Assembly (NCBI GenBank): GCA_031291845.1
Contig: JARLIH010000310.1
Span: forward strand, 1-41,500
Length of the DNA: 41,500 bases
Direction: 5' to 3'
DNA from: Isosphaeraceae bacterium
Lineage (GTDB): Bacteria > Planctomycetota > Planctomycetia > Isosphaerales > Isosphaeraceae
Each line of letters opens with the position of its first letter. Position 1 is the first letter of the stretch. Of this stretch, positions 18,752-27,280 are shown piece after piece. The notes under the pieces were generated by a model. The model did no database searches and was not told the DNA's origin. It saw only the letters and a list, made by a program, of their open reading frames with translations. A program made the translations under genes and the position numbers.

Positions 18752-20575
18752 ATGACGGAACGCGCCGCCCGGCCTTTGATCCTCGCCACGGCCCTGCTCC
18801 TGTGCTGGGTCGAGCCCTCCCCGTGCGCGGCCCAGTCGCCGGCCGCGGCGCCCGCGCGCCCAGCGATCAATCCCTTTGCGAGGGAAGGCGGCCAGTCGCT
18901 CCCCTCTTCGCTGCCGCCGGCGGTCTCCTCCGACATCGAGCGCTTCGTGAGGCAGAGCGGACGGGACGTGCCGCCGTCACACGCCCCAGCGCCCGCCAGC
19001 CCCCTGGCGGGCGGGGCGTCGCCGTCGCAGGTCGTGCGCTCGGCCGCTGACCGGACGGACGTCCAGGGCGTCCGGACCTTGCCGCCGGCCTTGCCTGTCG
19101 GGTCGTCACCGGCGGTCCCTTCGCCACTGGCGACCGGCTTGAAACTCGCCGCTGCGCCGTTCGAGCCGACCGATCTCCGGTTCCCGATCAACCTCGCCAC
19201 CGCATTGCGACTCTCCGACGCACGGCCCCTGATCGTCGCCGCAGCGCAGGCCAAGGTGTGGGTCGCCGAAGCGGACTTGACCCAGGCCAAGGTCCTCTGG
19301 CTCCCCGCGCTTAGCGTCGGCTTCGACTACCTCCGCCACGACGGCGGCGGCCCCGACTTCAACAAGGGCATCATGACCGCCCCCAGCACCAATTTCTTCT
19401 ACGGCGGGGCCGGCCTGACGGGGATCATCTCGACGACCGATGCCATCTATCAGCCCCTGGTGGCCCGGCAGGTCCTCAACTCACGGCACTGGAACATTCA
19501 GTCCGCCAAGAACGACGCGCTCCTCCAGACCGCCGACGCCTACTTCATGGTCCACCAGTACCGCGGTATCTATGCCAGCACGCTCTACACCGTCGAGAAG
19601 GGGCACGAGCTGGTTGAACGCATCGTCGCGCTCAGCCGCGACCTCGTACCGGGATTCGAAGTCGACCGCGCACGAAACGTGCTGGCCGACCTCGAACAGC
19701 AGGCCGTCGCCGCGCGCCAGCAGTGGCGCGTCCACAGCGCCAGGCTTACGAAAGTGCTCCGCCTCGACCCCCGCGCCGTCGTCGAGCCACTCGAGCATGA
19801 CCACGTCCAGATCACACTCATTGACCCCGCCAGCACCCTCGACGACCTCATGCCGATCGCGCTCACCAACCGTCCCGAGCTCGCCTCGCGGAGGGCACTC
19901 ATCGAGGCGGCGACGGTCAGCGTTCGCCGGGAGAAGGCGCGACCGTTGATACCCATGGTCCTGCTCAACGGCTACCAGACCCCCGGCGGCATGTTGTTCC
20001 AGGCCGGGATCTTCGGCCTCGGTCCCAACAGCAGCCTCAACCAGTGGAGGGGCCGCGACGACGTCAGCATCCAGCTCGTCTGGCAGCTCCAGAACCTCGG
20101 CATCGGGAACCTCGCGCAGATCAAGGCCCAGCGCGGTCGAGAGTCGCAGGCCATCATCGACCTCCGTAAGACCCAGGACGCGGTGGTGGAGGAGGTGAAC
20201 CAGGCCCACGCGCGGCTCCAGTCGGCGGCGGCCCGCGTCGTTCAGGCCGATCGCTCCCTGCGCACGGGCATCATCACCTTCAACGGCTCCGCCGAGGGAC
20301 TGAAACAGACCAGCCGTTTCAGCGATGTCCTGGTCTTGATCAGCCGGCCGCAGGAAGCGATCTACGCTCTCCAGCTCTTGAAGACCGCCTTCGACGAATA
20401 CTTCTCGACAGTGGCCGAATACAACCGGGCGCAGTTCGAGCTGTTCCACGCGCTCGGCTACCCCGCCATTCAAGTCGCGTCGCTGCAGACGCCCGGCGAG
20501 GTCGTGCCGGTGGACACGGCACGGCCCTCCTACCTGCCACCGGTGGGCAACGGACCGCCTCCGGCCACTCGTTGA
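18752..20575 (+). CDS. TolC-type outer-membrane factor OMF-2
   Basis: I take ATG 18752 because it places a clear signal peptide at the N-terminus (MTERAARPLILATALLLCWV, cleavage after CAAQ), giving 607 residues. The frame is open back to ATG 18623, which overlaps the OMF-1 stop as ATGA, but those 43 residues are Gly/Arg/Cys-rich and would bury the signal. After the signal is a long Pro/Ala/Ser linker containing SSDIERFVRQSGRDVPP, which has a counterpart in OMF-4, then two OEP domains nearly identical to those of OMF-1 (for example RHDGGGPDFNKGIMTAP, and NSRHWNIQSAKNDALLQTAD in both). The tail is YLPPVGNGPPPATR. OMF-1 and OMF-2 look like a fairly recent tandem duplication: the DNA of the core aligns throughout, with differences mainly at third codon positions. 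Confidence 0.93.
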   Translation: MTERAARPLILATALLLCWVEPSPCAAQSPAAAPARPAINPFAREGGQSLPSSLPPAVSSDIERFVRQSGRDVPPSHAPAPASPLAGGASPSQVVRSAADRTDVQGVRTLPPALPVGSSPAVPSPLATGLKLAAAPFEPTDLRFPINLATALRLSDARPLIVAAAQAKVWVAEADLTQAKVLWLPALSVGFDYLRHDGGGPDFNKGIMTAPSTNFFYGGAGLTGIISTTDAIYQPLVARQVLNSRHWNIQSAKNDALLQTADAYFMVHQYRGIYASTLYTVEKGHELVERIVALSRDLVPGFEVDRARNVLADLEQQAVAARQQWRVHSARLTKVLRLDPRAVVEPLEHDHVQITLIDPASTLDDLMPIALTNRPELASRRALIEAATVSVRREKARPLIPMVLLNGYQTPGGMLFQAGIFGLGPNSSLNQWRGRDDVSIQLVWQLQNLGIGNLAQIKAQRGRESQAIIDLRKTQDAVVEEVNQAHARLQSAAARVVQADRSLRTGIITFNGSAEGLKQTSRFSDVLVLISRPQEAIYALQLLKTAFDEYFSTVAEYNRAQFELFHALGYPAIQVASLQTPGEVVPVDTARPSYLPPVGNGPPPATR

Positions 20576-20719
20576 GGAGCCACGGAAGGCTGCTGACGAA
20601 GAACGTGGCCCGGGGTTGGAAGAAGGTGCGTCTGGCACGATTGGATGGCACTCCCGATGCACCACCCGGAGTCGTCCTCAATCGATCTTGCAATTGTCCT
20701 GATCTGTGTACGTTGTGGG

Positions 20720-20749
20720 TTGACGATCGAACGGTTCTTTCCCTATAAT
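20720..20749 (+). promoter_or_regulatory. Near-consensus sigma-70 promoter
   Basis: TTGACG (20720-20725, 5 of 6) and a perfect TATAAT (20744-20749) are separated by 18 bases. It sits 145 bases after OMF-2 and about 40 bases before the start of a small exported protein, pointing towards it and the RND operon. It is the best promoter match I found in the window. Confidence 0.65.
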
Positions 20750-20791
20750 TCACCTGTTCCCGAAGTCGGGGCCTTGAGGTTCCGAGGGCCG

Positions 20792-21157
20792 ATGGCCGAC
20801 CGAACCGTTATGAAAGACTGTGTTTGTGTCGTATCGTCGCTGGCGTTGCTGGTGGCGGTGATGATCGCGCCGATCCGCCCCTTGATTGCGGGTGCCGGTC
20901 CGTCGAGTCCCCGTGCCCTGAGTCTCGCTGTTGCGTTTCCCGCCTCTAAGCCGGTTCGTCTCTCTGTCAAGCTGGCCCCCTCGACCCCGGAGCGGGTCAA
21001 GGCCGTTCGATCGGAAGAAGAGGAAGAAGAAGAATCCACCAGGACGGCATCTCCGCCCGGTCTTCCTCGCGACGAGCCCCCTATCCCCACATTCCTCCCC
21101 ACGCGGAATCTCATCACTTTCTTTCCTCCTTTGGTAGTTCGACCGCTTCGTTGTTGA
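20792..21157 (+). CDS. Small hypothetical exported protein
   Basis: 121 residues from ATG 20792 (GAGGG just upstream); ATG 20810 is an alternative that puts the hydrophobic segment first: MKDCVCVVSSLALLVAVMIA, a good signal peptide or anchor. A basic Ser/Pro-rich stretch follows, then seven Glu in a row (SEEEEEEES), and a hydrophobic end (LITFFPPLVVRPLRC). No known domain is recognised. Support comes from position: the start is about 43 bases behind a near-consensus promoter and before the RND pump. Against it, the composition is low-complexity and the frame overlaps unremarkable frames on the other strand. It could be a small envelope protein linked to the pump, or just a leader. Confidence 0.45.
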   Translation: MADRTVMKDCVCVVSSLALLVAVMIAPIRPLIAGAGPSSPRALSLAVAFPASKPVRLSVKLAPSTPERVKAVRSEEEEEEESTRTASPPGLPRDEPPIPTFLPTRNLITFFPPLVVRPLRC

Positions 21158-21673
21158 GCCTACGGCCGCGCGCAGGCGTGGGCGTTCGGGCTCGCCACCT
21201 CGTCGGGTGGATCGTCTCGAATGCTTTCGGGATGCGTCTGACGGTGCGCCCGCGGCTTCGTGTTTGGGGCTCGACCGCCACGGCGGACGAGGCCTTGCCA
21301 CGTTACCACGAAGGTGCGCCGCGGGATCAGCGATCGGCCTAGCGCGGACAACGGTGTTGGCCGCGACGACGTCGCTGGCGGCGTACCCGCCCGGGTCCTC
21401 GCGCGCCCTCGCGCCGGCATGCAACTTGCCGTTGTGACACCAACGAGACCGCGCGCACTGGTTCCGATCGCCCGCTTGCCGCCACTCTTCTCGCGTTGAC
21501 CTCGCACCAAGGGTCTCGGTCGCAGACGAGTAGGGTTACTTTTGGTACTCCCGACTCAGCACATACAGAACAACATCGAAATATTTAGAATAATTAATGT
21601 TTCGTGTTTATCCGAATTCGACGCCTCATTGCTCGACGTCGGCCCCGCATGAATCGACCGGGAGAATCCGTTT
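21158..21673. other. Intergenic region before the RND pump
   Basis: About 515 bases with no recognisable gene. The first 330 are GC-rich with chance frames; 21540-21620 is distinctly AT-rich (ATATTTAGAATAATTAATG) and probably carries the RND operon promoter, but no -35 box at proper spacing stands out. Confidence 0.4.
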
Positions 21674-24600
21674 ATGAATCCGACCGTCTTTGCCATGCGC
21701 CGCCCGGTGACGACCCTGATGATGGTCGTCGCCCTGATTAGCGGCGGACTACTCGCCTACAACCGGATGCGGGTGGACATTTTCCCTTCGCTGAACACCC
21801 CGAAGATCTATGTGTTCCTCGACTACATCGGCATGAGCCCCGACCAGATGGAAGGGTTCATCGTCAACCAGCTCGAGCTGTACTTCCAGTACGTCGACGG
21901 CATTCAAGACATCAACACGCGTAACGTTCAGCAGGTCGCGCTTTGCGAGCTCTCGTTCTTCCCCGGCACCGACATGGGCCAGGCGATGGCCCAAGTCGTG
22001 GCGATGTCCGACCGGGCCATGTCATGGATGCCCAAGGGGACGTTGCCGCCGATGATCATGCGCATGGACGCCGGCAGCGTTCCGGTCGGCTACCTCGTCC
22101 TCGAGAGCGAGCAGACTTCGCTCGGGATGATGGGCGACTACGCGCAGAACGTGATCCGGCCGCTCGTGCAGAAATTCGTGCCCGGCACGGTGGCGATTTC
22201 GCCCTTCGGCCCGAACATGCGGTCGATCGTCATCAACGTCGACCCCCAGAAACTGCTCGACTACAACATCACGCCCCAGAGGATCGCCGACGCTCTGGCG
22301 ACGGGGAACACGATCATTCCGGCTGGGAATATCTACATCAAGGATTCGATGCCTATCGTCGCCAACAACGCGACGGTCGGCTCCGAGATTCAGCGCCTGG
22401 GCGAGATCCCGCTACGGTTGGAGAAGAATGTCTACCTGCGCGACGTCGCGACGTTCTCGGACGACACGGACATCACCTACGGGTACGCGCTCGTCGGCGG
22501 CAAAAAGTCGGTCTACCTCCCGATCATCAAGAAAGACACCGGTTCGACGCTCACCGTCGTGGCCGACGTCCACAAGGCGATGCAGACGTTTCGTGAGGCG
22601 GTGCCGAAGGACGTGTCCGTCAACTTCGAGTTCGACGAGTCACCCACGGTCGTCGCGGCCGTCGAAAGCGTCGCGACCGAAGGGCTGATCGGGGCCGGCT
22701 TGACCGGGCTCATGATCCTCTTGTTCCTCAAGGACTGGCGGAGCGTACTGGTCGTTGTGTCCAACATACCGCTCGCACTCCTCGGATCGATGTTCGGGCT
22801 CTGGATCACCGGCAACACGATCAACATCATGTCGCTCGGCGGAATGGCGCTCGCGATCGGCATTCTCGTCGACGAGTCGACCGTAACCGTCGAAAACGTT
22901 CACGTACAGATGCAGCGCACCGAGAACATCGCCTCGGCGGTGCTCCACGGCAGCCTCATCACGGCCGTGCCGCGGCTCTTGGCCCTGCTCTGCATCCTCT
23001 CGGTCTTCATCCCGGCGTTCATCATGGGCGACCCGCTGCGATCGCTGTTCATGCCGCTGACTCTCGGCGTCGGGTTCGCGATGATCTCGTCGTACGTGCT
23101 CTCCAGCACGTTCGTGCCGATCCTGTGCGTGCGGCTGCTCAAGCACATGGGGCATCAGGACGAAGAGGCCGGGCTGTTCGGCCGGCTGCTCAAGGGCTAC
23201 CGGAAGTCAGTCGGGTTCTTCGTCCGCCTGCGTTGGCTGGTGGTCCCCATCTACCTGGGCGCCTGCGTCTTGATCCTTGCGGTGGTGGGACTCCAGGTCG
23301 GTACCGAGTTGTTCCCGCAGATCGACTCGGGGCAGTTCGTACTCCGGTTTCGGCCGCCGCCCGGCTCGAACTTCGAGCTGACGCGCCAAATGGCCGTGAA
23401 ATGCCTCAAAGAGATCGAGCACGAGGCGAAGCCCGAAAACATCCAGATCGCGATGGGGTTCGTCGGCCAAGTCGCGCCCAACTTCGGTATCGACAACATG
23501 GTGCTGTTCATGCGCGGGCCGGACGACGGCCAACTGCGCGTCGCGCTCCGCGCGGACAGCGGCATCAAGCTCGCCGAGTTCCGCGAACGGCTCCGCAAGG
23601 TGCTGCCCGAGCGGGTCATTCCGTGGCTCGTGCAGCGGCTGGAAAAGGGGGGGTTGGCGAAGCCCGAGGCGGAGCGGCAGGCCAAGCTGTCGACGTTCGG
23701 CTTCGAGCCGGGCGACATCGTGACGAACGTCATGAGCTTCGGCTCCACGATGCCGATCGGCGTCCGCATCGTCGGCACCGACCTCAAGATGGTCCGGCAG
23801 TACGCGGAGAAGATCGCCGCCGAGATGAAGCGCATCCCCTACCTCCGCGACGTGCAGTTCGTGCAGCAGCTCGACTACCCGTCGATCGAGCTCGACATCG
23901 ACCGCGAGAAGGCGGGACTCAGCGGCGCCACGGTCGAAGACGTGCGCCAGGCGCTCGTCATGGCGACGGCGTCGACCCGGTTCTCGAACCTCAACTACTG
24001 GATCGACTCCAAGACCGGGTTCGACTACCTGGTGCAGGTCCAGGTGCCCCCGCTGCGCATTGAGAAGCCCGAGGACATCGAGATCCTGCCGCTCGAGTCG
24101 GTCAATCCCGAGGTCAACCTGATGATCCGCGACGTGGCCAAGGTGCGGACGGGCGTGCGTCCCGGCGAGCTCGACCGTGACATGTCGCAGCGCTACCTGA
24201 CGCTAGTCGCGAATGTCGAGGGCGAAGACATGGGCCGCGCGTCGCGGCAGGTGGCCAAGGCCGTCGAGGCCGCCGGCGCCCCGCCGCGCGGCGTGCGATA
24301 CGAAACCATCGGTCAGCTCCCGCCGATGCTCGAGATGTTCAAGGCCCTCGGCGTCGGCCTCGCCGTCGCCGTCTTCGTAATCTTCGTGCTGCTGACCGCC
24401 TACTTCCAGTCGGCGCGTCTGGCGTTGATCTCGATCGGCGCCGTGCCGGGCGTGCTCGCGGGCATCGCGACGATCCTGTACGTCTCGAACACGTCGCTGA
24501 ACATCGAGTCGTTCATGGGCTCAATCATGTGCCTGGGCGTTTCCGTGTCCAACTCGGTCATGCTCGTGACCTTCATGGACGAGCACTGGAAAGGGGGGGC

Positions 24601-25216
24601 GAAGTCGGTGGAAGCGGCGATCCTGGGTGCGGGCGAACGCCTGCGGCCGATCCTGATGACCGCCTGTGCGATGACGGTGGGCATGGTGCCGATGGCCCTG
24701 GCGCTCGAGCGCGGGAGCCAGATGCAAGCGCCGCTCGGCCGGGCGGTCATCGGCGGGCTCGTGATGTCCACGTTTGCCACCTTGCTCGTGGTCCCCTCGA
24801 TCTTCGCCGTCGTGATCGGCCGCCGGGTGCACGGCTCGCCGTCGATCTACCCGGACGATCGCGACAGCGCGCACTACGACCCGATGGTCTTCGCCGCGGA
24901 CGTCGACAAGGCCCGTCACGCCGAGGCGAGCGCCCACGAGACGAGCGCCCGCCAGGTGGTCGCCCACAGCACCGACGACGAGATCATCGCGTTCCTCAAC
25001 CGCATGCTCAACGAGATCCGGTCGAAGCGGCACGACATGGTCACGCACCACACCGTGGACGACCTGATGCGCCCCCTCGGCTTCGCCAGGGACACCGACT
25101 CAGGCGTGGGCCCGGCGCAGGACGAACCCCGCGCACGCCCGGACGAGAGCTTCGACGACCACAATCGTGACCGGGGCTCCGAACCCGGCGCTCCCCCCAC
25201 ACGCGGAGGTTTCTGA
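21674..25216 (+). CDS. RND-family efflux permease (AcrB/HAE1-like)
   Basis: The product has 1180 residues with the RND layout: first TM helix MNPTVFAMRRPVTTLMMVVA, large periplasmic loop, TM2-6, TM7, second loop, TM8-12. TM4 carries LAIGILVDESTVTVEN with D400-E401 at the place of the AcrB Asp407-Asp408 proton-relay pair. TM10 has GVSVSNSVMLVTF, with Ser where AcrB has Lys940. RND pumps use the proton gradient to drive substrates from periplasm or inner membrane through an adaptor and a TolC channel to outside. Substrate is unknown; CzcA-type metal motifs are not seen. After the last TM (ending FAVVIGRR) there is a 125-residue hydrophilic tail, longer than in AcrB, with a short helical piece (DDEIIAFLNRMLNEIRSKR). 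The stop overlaps an ATG in the adaptor frame (TGATG), so the two are coupled. Confidence 0.95.
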   Translation: MNPTVFAMRRPVTTLMMVVALISGGLLAYNRMRVDIFPSLNTPKIYVFLDYIGMSPDQMEGFIVNQLELYFQYVDGIQDINTRNVQQVALCELSFFPGTDMGQAMAQVVAMSDRAMSWMPKGTLPPMIMRMDAGSVPVGYLVLESEQTSLGMMGDYAQNVIRPLVQKFVPGTVAISPFGPNMRSIVINVDPQKLLDYNITPQRIADALATGNTIIPAGNIYIKDSMPIVANNATVGSEIQRLGEIPLRLEKNVYLRDVATFSDDTDITYGYALVGGKKSVYLPIIKKDTGSTLTVVADVHKAMQTFREAVPKDVSVNFEFDESPTVVAAVESVATEGLIGAGLTGLMILLFLKDWRSVLVVVSNIPLALLGSMFGLWITGNTINIMSLGGMALAIGILVDESTVTVENVHVQMQRTENIASAVLHGSLITAVPRLLALLCILSVFIPAFIMGDPLRSLFMPLTLGVGFAMISSYVLSSTFVPILCVRLLKHMGHQDEEAGLFGRLLKGYRKSVGFFVRLRWLVVPIYLGACVLILAVVGLQVGTELFPQIDSGQFVLRFRPPPGSNFELTRQMAVKCLKEIEHEAKPENIQIAMGFVGQVAPNFGIDNMVLFMRGPDDGQLRVALRADSGIKLAEFRERLRKVLPERVIPWLVQRLEKGGLAKPEAERQAKLSTFGFEPGDIVTNVMSFGSTMPIGVRIVGTDLKMVRQYAEKIAAEMKRIPYLRDVQFVQQLDYPSIELDIDREKAGLSGATVEDVRQALVMATASTRFSNLNYWIDSKTGFDYLVQVQVPPLRIEKPEDIEILPLESVNPEVNLMIRDVAKVRTGVRPGELDRDMSQRYLTLVANVEGEDMGRASRQVAKAVEAAGAPPRGVRYETIGQLPPMLEMFKALGVGLAVAVFVIFVLLTAYFQSARLALISIGAVPGVLAGIATILYVSNTSLNIESFMGSIMCLGVSVSNSVMLVTFMDEHWKGGAKSVEAAILGAGERLRPILMTACAMTVGMVPMALALERGSQMQAPLGRAVIGGLVMSTFATLLVVPSIFAVVIGRRVHGSPSIYPDDRDSAHYDPMVFAADVDKARHAEASAHETSARQVVAHSTDDEIIAFLNRMLNEIRSKRHDMVTHHTVDDLMRPLGFARDTDSGVGPAQDEPRARPDESFDDHNRDRGSEPGAPPTRGGF

Positions 25217-25317
25217 TGAGCCGCCTCTTCACTCCGACGATCGTGCCGCACCGTGACGCCGGAAGGACGTCGGGGGCAGGCGCCCCGGCACTCCGCCCCA
25301 TCCCCTGGAGACCCTCG

Positions 25318-26826
25318 ATGAACCAGCGTTGTTCCCCCCTGATCGCCAATCGCTTCGCCCCGGCGCGCCTCCTGGCTTTTGGCCTACTGGCTGCTCTCGC
25401 GGTGCCGGGCTGCGGCCATGAGGAGAAGTCGCACTACACGAGCGTCGCGAAGCCGCCGACCGTTCAGGTCATTCACCCCGACGTTCGGAAGATCGTTCGG
25501 GTCGTCGGGCAGCCAAGCTTCGTCGAAAGTTACGAGCACACGTCGATCTACCCGAAGCTCATCGGTTACATCGAGAAGTGGAACGTCGACATCGGCGACA
25601 GGGTGAAGAAGGGGGAGACGCTCGCCACCCTTTTTGTTCCCGAGCTCGTTGAGGACTTTGGCACGAAGAAGGCGACCGTCAAGTTGGACGAACAGAAGGT
25701 CGAGCTCGCGCGCAAGGTCGTCGAGGTGGCCGACGCCGACCTCAAGGCCGCCAAAGCACGCCTCGACGAGGCAAAGGCAATTCTGGCCAAGTACCAGTCC
25801 GAGGTCGACCGCTGGGCCACCGAGGTCAAGCGGCTCGACCACGAGGTGAAGCGGGGAGTCGTCGACCCGCAGATCCTCCTGGAGTCGACCAACCAATGGA
25901 AGTCGACCACCGCCGCGCGGGACGCGGCGAAGGCGACCATCGCGAAGGCCGACGCCGAGGTGCTCTCGCGTGACGCCGGCCTCGCGAAGGCGAAGGTCGA
26001 CGTCGCCGTGGCCCAGGCGGACCTGTCCGTGGCCGTCAGCGAGGCCAAGCGGATCGAGGCGTGGGTCGGCTACATTACGCTCCCCGCCCCCTTTGACGGC
26101 GTCGTCGTCGAGCGCGCCGCGAACACCGGCGACTTCGTAATGCCCGCCTCCGGCGACCCGTCCGCCATGCCGCGCACCCCCCACCTGTCGCCCGGGGGGA
26201 ACGCCGCCCCGATCTACGTCGTCGACCGCCTGGACGTCGTCCGCATCTTCGTCGACATCCCCGAGCGGGACGCGAACTACGTGCAGATCGGGTCGAAGGC
26301 GAGCGTGCTCGTGCAGGCCTTCCGCGACGAGCCGATTCCAGCGACCGTCACACGCACGTCCTGGGCCCTCAACGCCAAGAGCCGTACGCTTCGCGCCGAG
26401 ATCGACCTGCCGAACCCGCGCAGCCAGCTCCTCCCGGGGATGTACGCCTACGCCAAGGTGATCATCGAGCGGCCTGACGTCCGGGCGCTGCCGGTTTCCG
26501 CGATTTCCTATGTTGGTGAGAAATCGTATTGCTGGACGTACAAGGATCGCCATGCGGCGCGGAACGAGGTCCAAACGGGCGTCACCGACGGCGAGTGGAT
26601 CGAGGTCACGAATCTGCAGCGTGCGGAACCATCGAACGCCGAACACTCGTGGGCGCCCGTAGACGGCTCGGAGAACGTGATTCTCGGCGACGTTTCGGTC
26701 CTGGCCGATGGTGCGCCCGTCGAAGTCGCCCCGGCGGCGGCCGAGGCGAAGGTCGCGAATGGGGCCCCTGCGCCAGGAGCCAAAACGGCGGAACCACGCT
26801 CGGGCGTCGTGGCACGCTCGCCCTGA
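25318..26826 (+). CDS. RND membrane-fusion (adaptor) lipoprotein
   Basis: The frame opens at ATG 25216, overlapping the RND stop, but I prefer ATG 25318 (GGAG nine bases upstream), which gives 502 residues beginning MNQRCSPLIANRFAPARLLA and a lipoprotein-like signal ending LAVPGC. The mature part has the HlyD/AcrA order: lipoyl half-motif (YIEKWNVDIGDRVKKGETLA), a long coiled-coil hairpin of Lys/Ala/Glu/Asp heptads (KVELARKVVEVADADLKAAK and following), second lipoyl half (ITLPAPFDGVVVERAANTGD), beta-barrel (VVRIFVDIPERDANYVQIGS) and membrane-proximal domain. The C-terminus is an Ala/Pro-rich tail of 40 residues. It links the RND pump to an outer-membrane factor; OMF-2 upstream or OMF-3 downstream are obvious partners. 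Confidence 0.93.
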   Translation: MNQRCSPLIANRFAPARLLAFGLLAALAVPGCGHEEKSHYTSVAKPPTVQVIHPDVRKIVRVVGQPSFVESYEHTSIYPKLIGYIEKWNVDIGDRVKKGETLATLFVPELVEDFGTKKATVKLDEQKVELARKVVEVADADLKAAKARLDEAKAILAKYQSEVDRWATEVKRLDHEVKRGVVDPQILLESTNQWKSTTAARDAAKATIAKADAEVLSRDAGLAKAKVDVAVAQADLSVAVSEAKRIEAWVGYITLPAPFDGVVVERAANTGDFVMPASGDPSAMPRTPHLSPGGNAAPIYVVDRLDVVRIFVDIPERDANYVQIGSKASVLVQAFRDEPIPATVTRTSWALNAKSRTLRAEIDLPNPRSQLLPGMYAYAKVIIERPDVRALPVSAISYVGEKSYCWTYKDRHAARNEVQTGVTDGEWIEVTNLQRAEPSNAEHSWAPVDGSENVILGDVSVLADGAPVEVAPAAAEAKVANGAPAPGAKTAEPRSGVVARSP

Positions 26827-27280
26827 CGCTCTAGCCGGGTGGGACTCCGACTTGGGTCGCCACGCGGTGCTCTCGAAGTCCTGGAGGGGCCGCGCCCAGA
26901 CTCTACACTCGCAGCGCAGACCGGTGAGACGATTGACGGCACCGCCTTCCTAAGATCACAGGCGAACCAACACGTTCTGTGCTCCCCGGCGCAAGCGTGC
27001 TGCGGATGAATCGGATCCTCTCCCGAAATGAGAGGTGAACTAGATTTGATGTACCTTTACGCCAACGGCCCGTGAACCGCTTCAACCGGCAAAGACGGCA
27101 GAATCGTTGGCATGCTCAAGCACGGTCCAATCAACGATATGGGAATTCGTGGCACCAACGAAGAATTCATCGATCCGATCAGTTGCTTTGAGCCGATGAA
27201 TCCTTTGATTCGGCCTGCTCTCGAAAGCGCCAAGCCGGTCGTGCTGTCGAGGTACTATTGGTCTTGTGGGATGTGAAGTC
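26827..27280. other. Intergenic region before OMF-3
   Basis: About 450 bases between the adaptor gene and OMF-3, less GC-rich than the genes, with only short chance frames. It includes copy B of the repeated element (27013-27038) and presumably the promoter of the OMF-3/OMF-4 unit. No terminator hairpin with a T run was seen after the adaptor gene. Confidence 0.4.
27013..27038. promoter_or_regulatory. Repeated upstream element, copy B (before OMF-3)
   Basis: Same layout as copy A at 16771-16796. In this copy the inner part is a perfect 6-bp inverted repeat (CCTCTC, seven bases, GAGAGG; 27017-27035), the shape of a dimeric regulator's operator or a small hairpin. It lies about 240 bases before the OMF-3 signal-peptide start. 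Confidence 0.4.
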
